Below are positions 1 to 5,950 of a stretch of DNA of 7,195 nt, piece by piece; position 1 is the stretch's first letter; each line of letters opens with the position of its first letter. The position numbers and the translations under genes were made by a program. The stretch comes from Dehalococcoidia bacterium. Its GTDB lineage: Bacteria > Chloroflexota > Dehalococcoidia > Plut-88900. The stretch lies in NCBI GenBank assembly GCA_012270635.1, contig JAAXHX010000434.1:1-7195 (forward strand), written 5' to 3'. Under the pieces are notes generated by a model. That model did not search any database, was not told the DNA's origin, and worked only from the letters and a program-made list of their open reading frames with translations.

Positions 1-1070
1 AAGGTGCCGAAGCCGCAGTCGGGGTTGAGGTATACCTGCTCGGGCTCGAAGTAGTCCAGGGCTTCGTGGACCCGCTCGACGATCTGGTCAGGGCTTTCGA
101 TCTCCTCGGTCCTGGGGTTCACGACCCCGAGCCCGATCTCTTTTTCGTTGCGGTACTCCTTGAACACCTCCATCTCACCGGCTCTCGGGGTGGCGTATTC
201 GAGGACGAGCTGATGGATGTTCATGGCCATGAGGTAAGGGAGCAGGGGGCCGTAGTTGCCCCGGAGGAGCACGTCTTCCCGTCGGCTCCAGTTGCCCCGG
301 CAGACGTGGACGCCGAACCTGACGCCATCGATGCCCTCTACGGTCTCATTCATCATGCGGACGGCGGACTCGAGCTCGTCGCGGGGGTCTCTGCGGGTGG
401 CCATGGCGGCGCACATGAAGGTCTCGGCGCTTTCGTCGCCGTAGACTACCTGGGATAGGGTTGGTTCGTCGAACTGAATGAAGTCGACGCCCCGGTCTTT
501 CAGGGTGAGCACCTCTTCCCGCAGTATGCTTATCACGTCCCTGGAGAGGTCTTCCTGGTCGGGGTAGGCGGTGTCGGATAGGCCCTCGAACCAGGCGGAC
601 TTGGTGAGGAGGTAGGGACCGGGGAGGGGGACCTTGGTCTGCCTGTTGGTGTGCTCCATGAGGAAATCGGCTTCGTCCAGGGCCAGGGGTTTGCGGGCCG
701 ACAGCCTGTCGATGGCTATGGGACTCTTGATGGCGAAGGCGGGCACATCCAGGGCCCTGAGGATCTCCTCGAAGGAGGCACGGTCTTTCATGTAGTCCAT
801 GAGGTCGGACACCTTCATGAGTCTCATGCCGTTCAGCTTGTCCACGGCGAAGGAGTAGAAGTTGTCCCTTCGCATTTCGCCGTCGGTGATGACATCGACG
901 CCCGCGTCCTCCTGGTACTTGATGGCCAGGAGGACGGCCTGGTCGGCGATCTCGTCGAACTTGTCCTGGGAGAGGTCTCCGGCCTGCTTCTTGCGAAGGG
1001 CCTGCACTACCCAGGGGGGTCGGGACCAGCTGCCGACTACGGAAACGGGGAACAGGTTGTTGTTAGACAT
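1..1070 (-). CDS. MetE C-terminal-like zinc methyltransferase (core-MetE type), 3' end cut by window edge
   Basis: Read on the minus strand from the ATG at 1070, the frame stays open for 356 codons to the window edge. It matches the C-terminal catalytic barrel of cobalamin-independent methionine synthase. Visible motifs are SVVGSW at about 10-15, TDGEMRR at 62-68, PGPYLL at 150-155 and IQFDEPTL at 198-205. The zinc set is H255 and C257 (HVC), E291 (LVLEY) and C352 (NPDCGF). The protein starts directly at this domain, so the N-terminal folate-binding half of full MetE is absent. Short homologs of this kind use corrinoid-bound or other alkyl donors; epoxyalkane:coenzyme M transferases belong to the same superfamily and have similar length, so the thiol acceptor could be homocysteine or another thiol. 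Only a weak GGA ribosome binding site precedes the start. The last few residues lie outside the window. It is divergent from a paralog at 1275. Family is sure, substrate is not. Confidence 0.9.
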   Translation of the reverse strand, partial: MSNNNLFPVSVVGSWSRPPWVVQALRKKQAGDLSQDKFDEIADQAVLLAIKYQEDAGVDVITDGEMRRDNFYSFAVDKLNGMRLMKVSDLMDYMKDRASFEEILRALDVPAFAIKSPIAIDRLSARKPLALDEADFLMEHTNRQTKVPLPGPYLLTKSAWFEGLSDTAYPDQEDLSRDVISILREEVLTLKDRGVDFIQFDEPTLSQVVYGDESAETFMCAAMATRRDPRDELESAVRMMNETVEGIDGVRFGVHVCRGNWSRREDVLLRGNYGPLLPYLMAMNIHQLVLEYATPRAGEMEVFKEYRNEKEIGLGVVNPRTEEIESPDQIVERVHEALDYFEPEQVYLNPDCGFGT

Positions 1071-1134
1071 GCGCTAATCCGTCGGGTGAATATGGGGCGA
1101 CTATCGGGTTGGCCTGAGAGATTATAGCGCATGT
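1067..1134. repeat. Perfect 10-bp inverted repeat in the divergent promoter region
   Basis: The arms are acatgcgcta (1067-1076) and tagcgcatgt (1125-1134), exact reverse complements 48 bp apart. One arm overlaps the ATG of the leftward MetE-like gene; the other abuts and partly overlaps its candidate -10 (1121-1126). Such placement would suit a two-site operator for a regulator acting on the leftward gene. Operator function is inference; the repeat is read directly. Confidence 0.5.
1121..1126 (-). promoter_or_regulatory. Candidate -10 box of the leftward MetE-like gene
   Basis: The minus strand reads TATAAT, a perfect sigma70 -10 hexamer, 50 nt upstream of the ATG at 1070. No convincing -35 is seen 16-18 nt further upstream, so an activator may be needed. 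The implied leader is roughly 44 nt. Confidence 0.45.
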
Positions 1135-1240
1135 TGGAGGGTGCGGCTCGCCTCATGGGAACCATCACCCTAATTCAGTGCCGGGAAGATGAGAGGCCAT
1201 TTGGACGACGCGGAGGGTTTTATTGGGGTGGGCCGACTCC

Positions 1241-1246
1241 TATAAT
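1241..1246 (+). promoter_or_regulatory. Candidate -10 box of the rightward MetE-like gene
   Basis: A perfect TATAAT lies 28 nt before the ATG at 1275, giving a leader of roughly 22 nt that contains the ribosome binding site GGAGGTGA (1261-1268). The -35 is weak: tttatt at 1219-1224 with a 16-nt spacer matches at three of six positions. It faces the leftward promoter in the same 204-bp gap. Confidence 0.5.
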
Positions 1247-1274
1247 TCGGGACCATAACGGGAGGTGAAGGCCA

Positions 1275-2303
1275 ATGGACAGCGATTCTCTTCCGATTCT
1301 TCCAACCAGTGTGGTCGGGAGCTACGCGTATCCCGGCTGGCTCCTGACGGCCCTGGAGCAGATAGAGCAGGACAAATACGGCGCCACCGACATCCGGGAG
1401 GTGTACGACGATGCGGTCAGCATCGCCATCCTCGACCAGGAGCGGGCCGGCATCGACATCGTGTCGGACGGGGAGATGCGTCGGTGGTACTTCGTGCAGA
1501 GCTTTACGAAGAGGATGACGGGGATAGTGGAGGAGCCGCCGCTTCGCAAGACGGGCCTGTACGGGTACGACAGCCCGTCCCGGTACAGGGCGGTGGAGAG
1601 GGTGACCTTCCCCCGTGGACTGGGGATAGTGGAGGAGTACAAATTCACCAGGACGCACACCCGCAGGCCCATCAAGGTCACGTGCCCCGGGCCCCTGACC
1701 ATGACCATCCACGTGCGCCCGGGGAGCGCTTACAAGAACCGGTTGGAGCTGTGCTGGCAGCTAACGGAGGTGATCAACGCGGAGCTCAGGGCCCTGGTCT
1801 CGGAGGGGGCCCGATTCATCCAGCTGGACGAGCCTTCGTTCGCAATAGTGCCCGGAGAACTGGACGAATGGGTCCGGCTGTACAACGCGTGCGTCGAGGG
1901 GGTGGAGGCCAAGCACGCCCTGCACATCTGCTTCGGGAACCTGGCAAGCAGGCCGCGGGGAAAGCGGTCGTACGGGTGGATGTTTCCTGCGCTGAATGAC
2001 GTGAAGGCTGACCAGCTGGTGCTGGAGTTTGCGAACCGGGAGATGCGGGAGAGCGACATTTGGAGGCGGTTCGACGGAGAGAAGGAGCTCGGGGCGGGGG
2101 TGGTGGACATAAAGTCGTTCTACGTGGAGACGGCCGAGGACGTGGCGGAGAGGACTCGGGAGCTGCTGCAATACGTCCCCGGCGAGAAGCTGCACCTCAA
2201 CCCCGACTGCGGGTTCTTCCAGCTCCCGCGCTGGATTTCTTGCCTGAAGCTAAAGGCGCTGGTGAAAGGGGCAAGGTTGGTGCGGGGAGAGCTTGGTGGG
2301 TAG
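1275..2303 (+). CDS. MetE C-terminal-like zinc methyltransferase, second paralog
   Basis: This 342-residue protein has the same single-barrel architecture as its divergent neighbour and again lacks the MetE N-terminal half. Motifs are SVVGSY at 12-17, SDGEMRR at 64-70, CPGPLTMT at 137-144, and IQLDEPSF at 182-189. The zinc ligands are H217 and C219 (HIC), E251 (LVLEF) and C312 (NPDCGF). The start is firm: GGAGGTGA lies 6 nt before the ATG. After the last Cys the sequence reads FFQLPRW, against GT at the same point in the neighbour, and the segment after DGEMRR also differs, so the active-site rims probably recognise different substrates. It likely transfers a methyl or other alkyl group to a zinc-activated thiol. 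Homocysteine is the family default, but another thiol such as coenzyme M is possible. The gene converges with the S-methyltransferase ending at 2389. Confidence 0.9.
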   Translation: MDSDSLPILPTSVVGSYAYPGWLLTALEQIEQDKYGATDIREVYDDAVSIAILDQERAGIDIVSDGEMRRWYFVQSFTKRMTGIVEEPPLRKTGLYGYDSPSRYRAVERVTFPRGLGIVEEYKFTRTHTRRPIKVTCPGPLTMTIHVRPGSAYKNRLELCWQLTEVINAELRALVSEGARFIQLDEPSFAIVPGELDEWVRLYNACVEGVEAKHALHICFGNLASRPRGKRSYGWMFPALNDVKADQLVLEFANREMRESDIWRRFDGEKELGAGVVDIKSFYVETAEDVAERTRELLQYVPGEKLHLNPDCGFFQLPRWISCLKLKALVKGARLVRGELGG

Positions 2304-2330
2304 AGAGGGCATCCTCAACCGGCTTGACGA

Positions 2331-2377
2331 CGCTTCAAAAGGCCGTAACGTGCCCGGGGCCTGGGTTGATAGAAGCG
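2331..2377. terminator. Nested inverted repeats between convergent genes, possible bidirectional terminator
   Basis: The outer arms cgcttc (2331-2336) and gaagcg (2372-2377) pair perfectly; the inner arms aggcc (2340-2344) and ggcct (2358-2362) also pair. It sits in the 85-bp gap between two convergent stop codons, where a terminator is expected. There is no T tract on either side, so intrinsic termination would be poor. It could equally be chance. Confidence 0.25.
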
Positions 2378-2388
2378 CTCCATATAGG

Positions 2389-3396
2389 TCAATTTGACGC
2401 CTGCACGCGATAGCCTGCATGGTCGGATACCAGGGGCGGGGAAGGCTTCAGCACGTTGTTAAGAGCGATGATGTGCTCGGGGCCCGTGGCGCAACAACCC
2501 CCGACGATGCCGGCGCCCATGTCAAGCCAGTCCCGTCCGAAGTCGGCGAGGCGAAGGGGGCTGTAGCCGGAGAGGAGGTCGCCGCCCTTGTGGACACGGC
2601 CACTTACTGGCGCCATGGGGTTGTACCCGACGTTGGCATAGGCCCCGACCACCCCATCAAAAGCCTGGCGTAAACCGATTAAGCCGACGGAAATGCACTC
2701 GGGGCGGCTGCACATCAGGAGGATGCCCTCCACGGGGTGGCCTCCCAGGGCCTTGGCGAGGTCGGTGAGGGTCTCGCCGTACTGCATCCAGCCGTACTCG
2801 GTGATGTGCCGGACTCCGAGGAACACGGGAAGGCCAATGGTGGCGCAGGCGTCGACGGCGGCAACGCAGTCCTCGATATAGCCGACGTACTCGGCGAGAA
2901 GGGCGTCGACGCCAAGGGCGGCGAGGACTCTGCCGGGGCCGGTGAACTCCTCGGCATAGCGCTCGGGGCCGAGGGTCCGGACGTCGGACTGGGTGTAGGG
3001 CTTGCGGTAGTCCTGTGTGTAGGGCGCAGCGATGCCGCCGAAGACGTAGGCGTTGGGGTTGATGGCGTCCCGGGCGCGCAGAGCGTTTTCGCCGGCGGCG
3101 TGGGCATACTTCTCCCACTGCTCTCCGAGACCTATCAGGCCCAGACGGCTGCGGGTCGCCCAGAAGTTGTTGCTGATTATGATGTCGGAGCCGACGCGCA
3201 GGTAGTCTTGGTGCACTTGCTGGACCACGTCGGCATAGTCGACGTTGGCGGTGGCGGACCAGGCGAGGATTTCGGAGTCGGCGGTGGCGTCTATGAGGAC
3301 GTTGGCGCCCCTTCTCTGAATTTCGGAGCCCGTGCCGCCGTCCATGAGGAGGGGCTCACCCATGTTCAACCTTTCGATGATTCCCGTTTGAGGCAT
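2389..3396 (-). CDS. Homocysteine S-methyltransferase family protein (betaine-homocysteine methyltransferase type)
   Basis: The 335-residue product carries the S-methyl_trans signatures in order: MDGGTGSEIQRRG at 18-30, SNNFWATRSRL at 75-85, a cysteine at 229 in LLMCSRPE, and GGCCATGPEHI at 299-309 near the C-terminus. C229, C301 and C302 correspond to the three zinc-binding cysteines that activate homocysteine in this family. The family moves a methyl group from a donor such as betaine, S-methylmethionine, or (in MetH) methylcobalamin to a thiol. The length suits a stand-alone enzyme with no folate or cobalamin module. The ATG at 3396 is chosen because GGGAGGA (plus-strand 3401-3407) lies 4 nt upstream; a later in-frame ATG at 3363 has a weaker site. 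The family usually shows NC before the Ser/Thr; here it is MC, a small deviation. It is divergent from the phosphotriesterase-like gene. Donor unknown. Confidence 0.9.
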   Translation of the reverse strand: MPQTGIIERLNMGEPLLMDGGTGSEIQRRGANVLIDATADSEILAWSATANVDYADVVQQVHQDYLRVGSDIIISNNFWATRSRLGLIGLGEQWEKYAHAAGENALRARDAINPNAYVFGGIAAPYTQDYRKPYTQSDVRTLGPERYAEEFTGPGRVLAALGVDALLAEYVGYIEDCVAAVDACATIGLPVFLGVRHITEYGWMQYGETLTDLAKALGGHPVEGILLMCSRPECISVGLIGLRQAFDGVVGAYANVGYNPMAPVSGRVHKGGDLLSGYSPLRLADFGRDWLDMGAGIVGGCCATGPEHIIALNNVLKPSPPLVSDHAGYRVQASN

Positions 3397-3441
3397 GGCG
3401 TCCTCCCACAGCTTCGGATTGCCGCTAGTTTAATGCGATTT

Positions 3442-3468
3442 GGGAGGTGGGGGAAGGTGGGGGGAGGG
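3442..3468 (+). other. G-quadruplex-type G tract in the divergent promoter region
   Basis: Four G runs of 3, 5, 6 and 3 bases (3442-3444, 3449-3453, 3459-3464, 3466-3468) are separated by loops of 4, 5 and 1 bases, which fits the usual G3+N1-7 pattern. Inside it aggtggggg occurs twice with a 10-base period (3445-3453 and 3455-3463). It occupies the space where a -35 element for the rightward gene would lie. Confidence 0.55.
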
Positions 3469-3475
3469 TGTGATA

Positions 3476-3481
3476 TATAAT
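3476..3481 (+). promoter_or_regulatory. Candidate -10 box of the phosphotriesterase-like gene
   Basis: A perfect TATAAT, 39 nt before the ATG at 3521. Positions 16-18 nt upstream are purine-rich G tract with no -35 match. The implied leader is about 33 nt and holds the ribosome binding site. Confidence 0.5.
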
Positions 3482-3509
3482 CGGGCCGGTTTCCCTATCT
3501 CGAGATTGC

Positions 3510-3515
3510 GGAGAG
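3510..3515 (+). promoter_or_regulatory. Ribosome binding site that sets the start of the phosphotriesterase-like gene
   Basis: GGAGAG with a 5-nt spacer to the ATG at 3521. The same hexamer and spacing recur at 4714-4719. It rules out the in-frame TTG at 3440, whose extra residues would translate the promoter and G tract. Confidence 0.7.
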
Positions 3516-3520
3516 TTGCG

Positions 3521-4525
3521 ATGGCCAAGATTAGGACCGTGCTGGGTGACAAGGACCCGGCGGAGCTGGGACACATCCTTCCCCACGAGCACACGTTTTT
3601 CCATTTGCTCGGGGCTCCGTCAGACCCCGCGGCGGCCTTCGACCGAGAGAAGGCCGTGGAAGAGGGGGCAGCCCAGCTGAGGGCGGTGGGAGAAGAATTC
3701 GGAATATCGGGGCTGGTGGACTGGACGCCCCACGACCTGGGCCGAGACATGGGGCTCATGGTTGAGCTTTCCAGGGCTTCTGGGTGGGACATCGTGGCGT
3801 CGACGGGGATCTTCGGTGCGTGGGGGTATCCGGCCTACTGGGAGGCGCAGAGTACGGCGGCGATAGAGGACTTCTTCACCCGGGAGATCGAGGAAGGGGC
3901 GGTGGATGAGGGTGTGAAGTGCGGGGCGATAAAGGTCGGGACCCTGTTGCAGCCTCACGAAAGGCCCTCCGGGTCGGTGTCCTCCCCGGACCGACTTCTG
4001 TCCGGCCGCGACCGCCGAGTCCTGGAGGTGGCGGCCCGGGTTCAGGCCAAGCTGGGCGTGCCCGTCGTGACGCACACCGACTCCCTGGACTGGCCCCTGG
4101 GAAACGTGGGGCTGGCGCACATAGACACGCTGGTCGGGGCGGGGGCGGACCCTGAGAAATGCGTCATCGGGCACGTTTCCCAGACCACGAACGTCGATCA
4201 CGTCATTGAGGTGCTGGAGAGGGGGTGCTACGTGGCTTTCGACACCATCGGGATCGAGACGGTGGTATCGGACTGGACGAATTCGACAATGGTGGCGGAG
4301 TTGGTCGGGCTGGGTTACGAAAAACGGATCTTATTGTCCCATGACCTGTTCGTGAAGGAGGTGGGAAGGCCGCCGGAGTCGGGCCCGACGGCGGGGGAAG
4401 GCCATGCGCCGGACTACGGACACGTCCAGAGAACGTTCGTGCCGTGGCTGCGGGAGGCGGGGGTGTCGGAGCAGGCGATTCGGGAGATGACGGCGGAGAA
4501 TCCGAAGAGGGCGTTCGCGTATTGA
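3521..4525 (+). CDS. Phosphotriesterase-family metal hydrolase (phosphotriesterase-like lactonase type)
   Basis: The 334-residue TIM-barrel protein has every metal ligand of the phosphotriesterase family (PF02126): H22 and H24 in LPHEH, the bridging carbamylated lysine K138 in GAIKVG, H185 in VVTHTD, H218 in IGHVSQT, and D275 in LLSHDLF. It should bind two divalent metals and hydrolyse an ester-type bond. Most members of known activity outside the pesticide-degrading enzymes are lactonases, acting on acyl-homoserine or aliphatic lactones, so a lactone is a better guess than an organophosphate. No signal peptide is seen, so it is cytoplasmic. The start at 3521 is set by GGAGAG and the family-typical N-terminus. 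It is divergent from the S-methyltransferase and 199 nt upstream of an amidohydrolase on the same strand, possibly one transcript. Confidence 0.9.
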   Translation: MAKIRTVLGDKDPAELGHILPHEHTFFHLLGAPSDPAAAFDREKAVEEGAAQLRAVGEEFGISGLVDWTPHDLGRDMGLMVELSRASGWDIVASTGIFGAWGYPAYWEAQSTAAIEDFFTREIEEGAVDEGVKCGAIKVGTLLQPHERPSGSVSSPDRLLSGRDRRVLEVAARVQAKLGVPVVTHTDSLDWPLGNVGLAHIDTLVGAGADPEKCVIGHVSQTTNVDHVIEVLERGCYVAFDTIGIETVVSDWTNSTMVAELVGLGYEKRILLSHDLFVKEVGRPPESGPTAGEGHAPDYGHVQRTFVPWLREAGVSEQAIREMTAENPKRAFAY

Positions 4526-4575
4526 GGTAATTTCGCCCACATCCGCGGGGAGGTAGGTCTTCGGCCTTGGCATGG

Positions 4576-4590
4576 ACCATCTAGGATGGT
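4576..4590 (+). repeat. Small perfect hairpin downstream of the phosphotriesterase-like gene
   Basis: accatc (4576-4581), loop tag, gatggt (4585-4590): a 6-bp perfect stem 50 nt after the stop. No T run follows, so it is not a classical terminator. It lies just before two larger palindromic repeats and may act with them to block 3' decay or weaken read-through. Confidence 0.35.
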
Positions 4591-4598
4591 GGTATTCC

Positions 4599-4631
4599 CC
4601 GTTCATACTTCGACAGGCTCAGCATGAGCGG
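4599..4631. repeat. REP-like palindromic repeat, copy 1
   Basis: A 33-nt unit starting ccgttcatact and ending agcatgagcgg. The ends form an 11-bp stem with one G-T wobble and one A-C mismatch around an 11-nt loop. Palindromes with this core (ttcgacaggctcagcatga) are, to my knowledge, dispersed in many environmental bacterial genomes, where translation yields the telltale RQAQHER peptide. Confidence 0.8.
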
Positions 4632-4639
4632 CCCCAGCC

Positions 4640-4672
4640 CCGTTCGTATTTCGATGGGCTCAGCATGAGTGG
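4640..4672. repeat. REP-like palindromic repeat, copy 2
   Basis: A second 33-nt unit in the same orientation, starting 41 nt after copy 1 and identical at 28 of 33 positions. All five differences are transitions. The stem is now held by several G-T wobbles and one A-C mismatch, so this looks like the more decayed copy. The intergenic region otherwise shows no gene. Confidence 0.8.
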
Positions 4673-4713
4673 TCCAGACACTATCGGAGAGTGGAAGAAA
4701 CAGGGTAGAGGAT

Positions 4714-4719
4714 GGAGAG
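4714..4719 (+). promoter_or_regulatory. Ribosome binding site that sets the start of the amidohydrolase gene
   Basis: GGAGAG, 5 nt before the ATG at 4725. It argues against the in-frame ATG at 4572, which would translate the repeat pair. Confidence 0.7.
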
Positions 4720-4724
4720 ACGGG

Positions 4725-5891
4725 ATGAGATATAACGTGATTTCTTCAGACGGGCACGTTGACCTGGCTTATCTGCCGCCCGAGCTCTTCGTTGAGAATG
4801 CGTCGACAAGCCTCGTAGCCCGGATGCCGAGGGTGGTGGACAAGGGTGAGGGGCCGGAATGGTGGGCCGACGGGATGTATCTTGCCGTATCGGGGCGGCG
4901 GACCAAGGCCCTGCTGACGCCGGAGAATGAGACCCGGATAGGCAGGATAGCCGAAACGGGGTTTTACGAAGACGCGGCGCAGGGCAGGCCCCGGTCCACG
5001 GACCCGGACTTGAGGCTCGCGGACCAGGACAGGGACGGGGTGGACGCGGAAGTCATCTATGGGCTCACGTTCATCGGAGGGCGGTTGATGGCGGGCTACA
5101 ACTTCCCGGGTGGAACCCGGGTCACGGCGCCCAACCCCGAGGTGGTGGAGGAAGTGTTTCGGATTTACAACAACTGGATGGCCGACTTCTGCCGGAAGTC
5201 GCCGGGAAGGTTCGCGGGTCTGGCCTGCCTACCCAACAACGACCCGACCACCGCTGCGGCGGAACTTCGGAGGGCGGCATCGATGGGGTTGAGGGGGGCG
5301 GAGTTGGACGTGCACGGGGCGGGGCTACCGGTGTATTACGAGGACTGGGACCCGCTTTGGGAGGCATCGCAGGAATGTGGGATGCCCATCTCCTTCCACC
5401 TGCTGAACTGGGGCCCGAGGGAGCCTAAGGCTCCCGACGTACCGAAATACAACCGGATCTGGTGGACGATGGACATGGTGTTGTCGCCGCTGTTTGGGGC
5501 GGAGTTCCTGGCCTCGATCTTGCTGTCGGGGGCGTGCAAGAGGTTTCCGGGCTTCAAGTTCGTGCTGGGGGAATGCGGGGCAGCGTGGGTGCCGTTCATG
5601 CTGGACAGGCTTGACTACGAGTGCACGGGGTTCCCGGGACTGGAGGCCAGCCCCGTGGAGTACTGGCGACGCCAGGGTCACACAACCTACCAGGACGAGG
5701 ACTTGGTGGCGGACCTCATCGGGAAGATAGGGGAGGACAACGTGATGTGGGGGTCGGACTACCCGCACCCCGACAGCGTATGGCCCGACTCCCAGCAGAT
5801 CATCGAAAAGAACCTGGGTCGGGTCCGGGACACGGGCCTGCGGCGCAAGGTGGTATGCGAAAACGCCGGTCGGTTGTACGGGTTCATTTAG
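4725..5891 (+). CDS. Amidohydrolase-family (Amidohydro_2) TIM-barrel hydrolase or decarboxylase
   Basis: The 388-residue protein resembles COG2159/PF04909 enzymes. Visible signatures are SSDGHV at 7-12 (D9 and H11, the DxH form of the first metal pair), ISFHLLNWG at 222-230 (H225), FKFVLGECGAAWVPFMLDR at about 277-295, NVMWGSDYPHPD at 339-350 (metal Asp D345), and a C-terminal ENAGRLYGF. The family carries out metal-dependent hydrolysis or non-oxidative decarboxylation of carboxylated rings and related substrates. Where many members have His in the xHxG motif, this one has E283 in GECG; I recall an ESG variant in related environmental homologs, so it may be a subfamily trait. The start at 4725 has GGAGAG and begins at the expected family N-terminus. 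It is likely cytoplasmic and possibly co-transcribed with the phosphotriesterase-like gene through the repeat pair. Confidence 0.85.
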   Translation: MRYNVISSDGHVDLAYLPPELFVENASTSLVARMPRVVDKGEGPEWWADGMYLAVSGRRTKALLTPENETRIGRIAETGFYEDAAQGRPRSTDPDLRLADQDRDGVDAEVIYGLTFIGGRLMAGYNFPGGTRVTAPNPEVVEEVFRIYNNWMADFCRKSPGRFAGLACLPNNDPTTAAAELRRAASMGLRGAELDVHGAGLPVYYEDWDPLWEASQECGMPISFHLLNWGPREPKAPDVPKYNRIWWTMDMVLSPLFGAEFLASILLSGACKRFPGFKFVLGECGAAWVPFMLDRLDYECTGFPGLEASPVEYWRRQGHTTYQDEDLVADLIGKIGEDNVMWGSDYPHPDSVWPDSQQIIEKNLGRVRDTGLRRKVVCENAGRLYGFI

Positions 5892-5928
5892 CCTGTAGAC
5901 GGAGTTTATATCAGGAACCAAATGCCCT

Positions 5929-5945
5929 CCTTGCCTAGGCGAAGG
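5929..5945 (+). promoter_or_regulatory. Hairpin that could mask the ribosome binding site of the GIY-YIG gene
   Basis: cctt + gc, loop ctag, gc + (bulged g) + aagg. The right arm is the gaagg ribosome binding site (5941-5945) of the gene starting at 5951. Pairing would hide that site. The central 8 bases gcctaggc are a perfect palindrome. Function is inference. Confidence 0.35.
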
Positions 5946-5950
5946 TCACA

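Noticed and set aside
66..1127. Rightward open frames at 66-458 and 651-1127
   Set aside because: They are antisense to the continuous MetE-like frame that leaves the window on the left and show no family motif.
1076..1140. Riboswitch upstream of the leftward MetE-like gene
   Set aside because: The leader is only about 44 nt, too short for SAM, cobalamin or glycine aptamers, and no core motif is present.
1170..1712. Leftward open frame of 180 codons opposite the second MetE-like gene
   Set aside because: Pro/Arg/His-rich antisense shadow with no domain; it would also cross the divergent promoter.
2737..3480. Long rightward open frame opposite the S-methyltransferase gene
   Set aside because: Gly/Val/Ala-rich shadow of a GC-rich gene on the other strand; no motif, and the opposite frame has complete family signatures.
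3440..3520. TTG-initiated N-terminal extension of the phosphotriesterase-like protein
   Set aside because: It would translate the G tract and the -10 box; the ATG at 3521 has a proper ribosome binding site.
4599..4672. Two spaced repeats considered as a CRISPR array
   Set aside because: Only two units, an 8-nt gap, divergent repeats and no cas gene; they fit REP-like palindromes.
5325..5921. Leftward open frame of 198 codons opposite the amidohydrolase
   Set aside because: Low-complexity Pro/Arg/Val shadow; the plus strand carries the conserved motifs.
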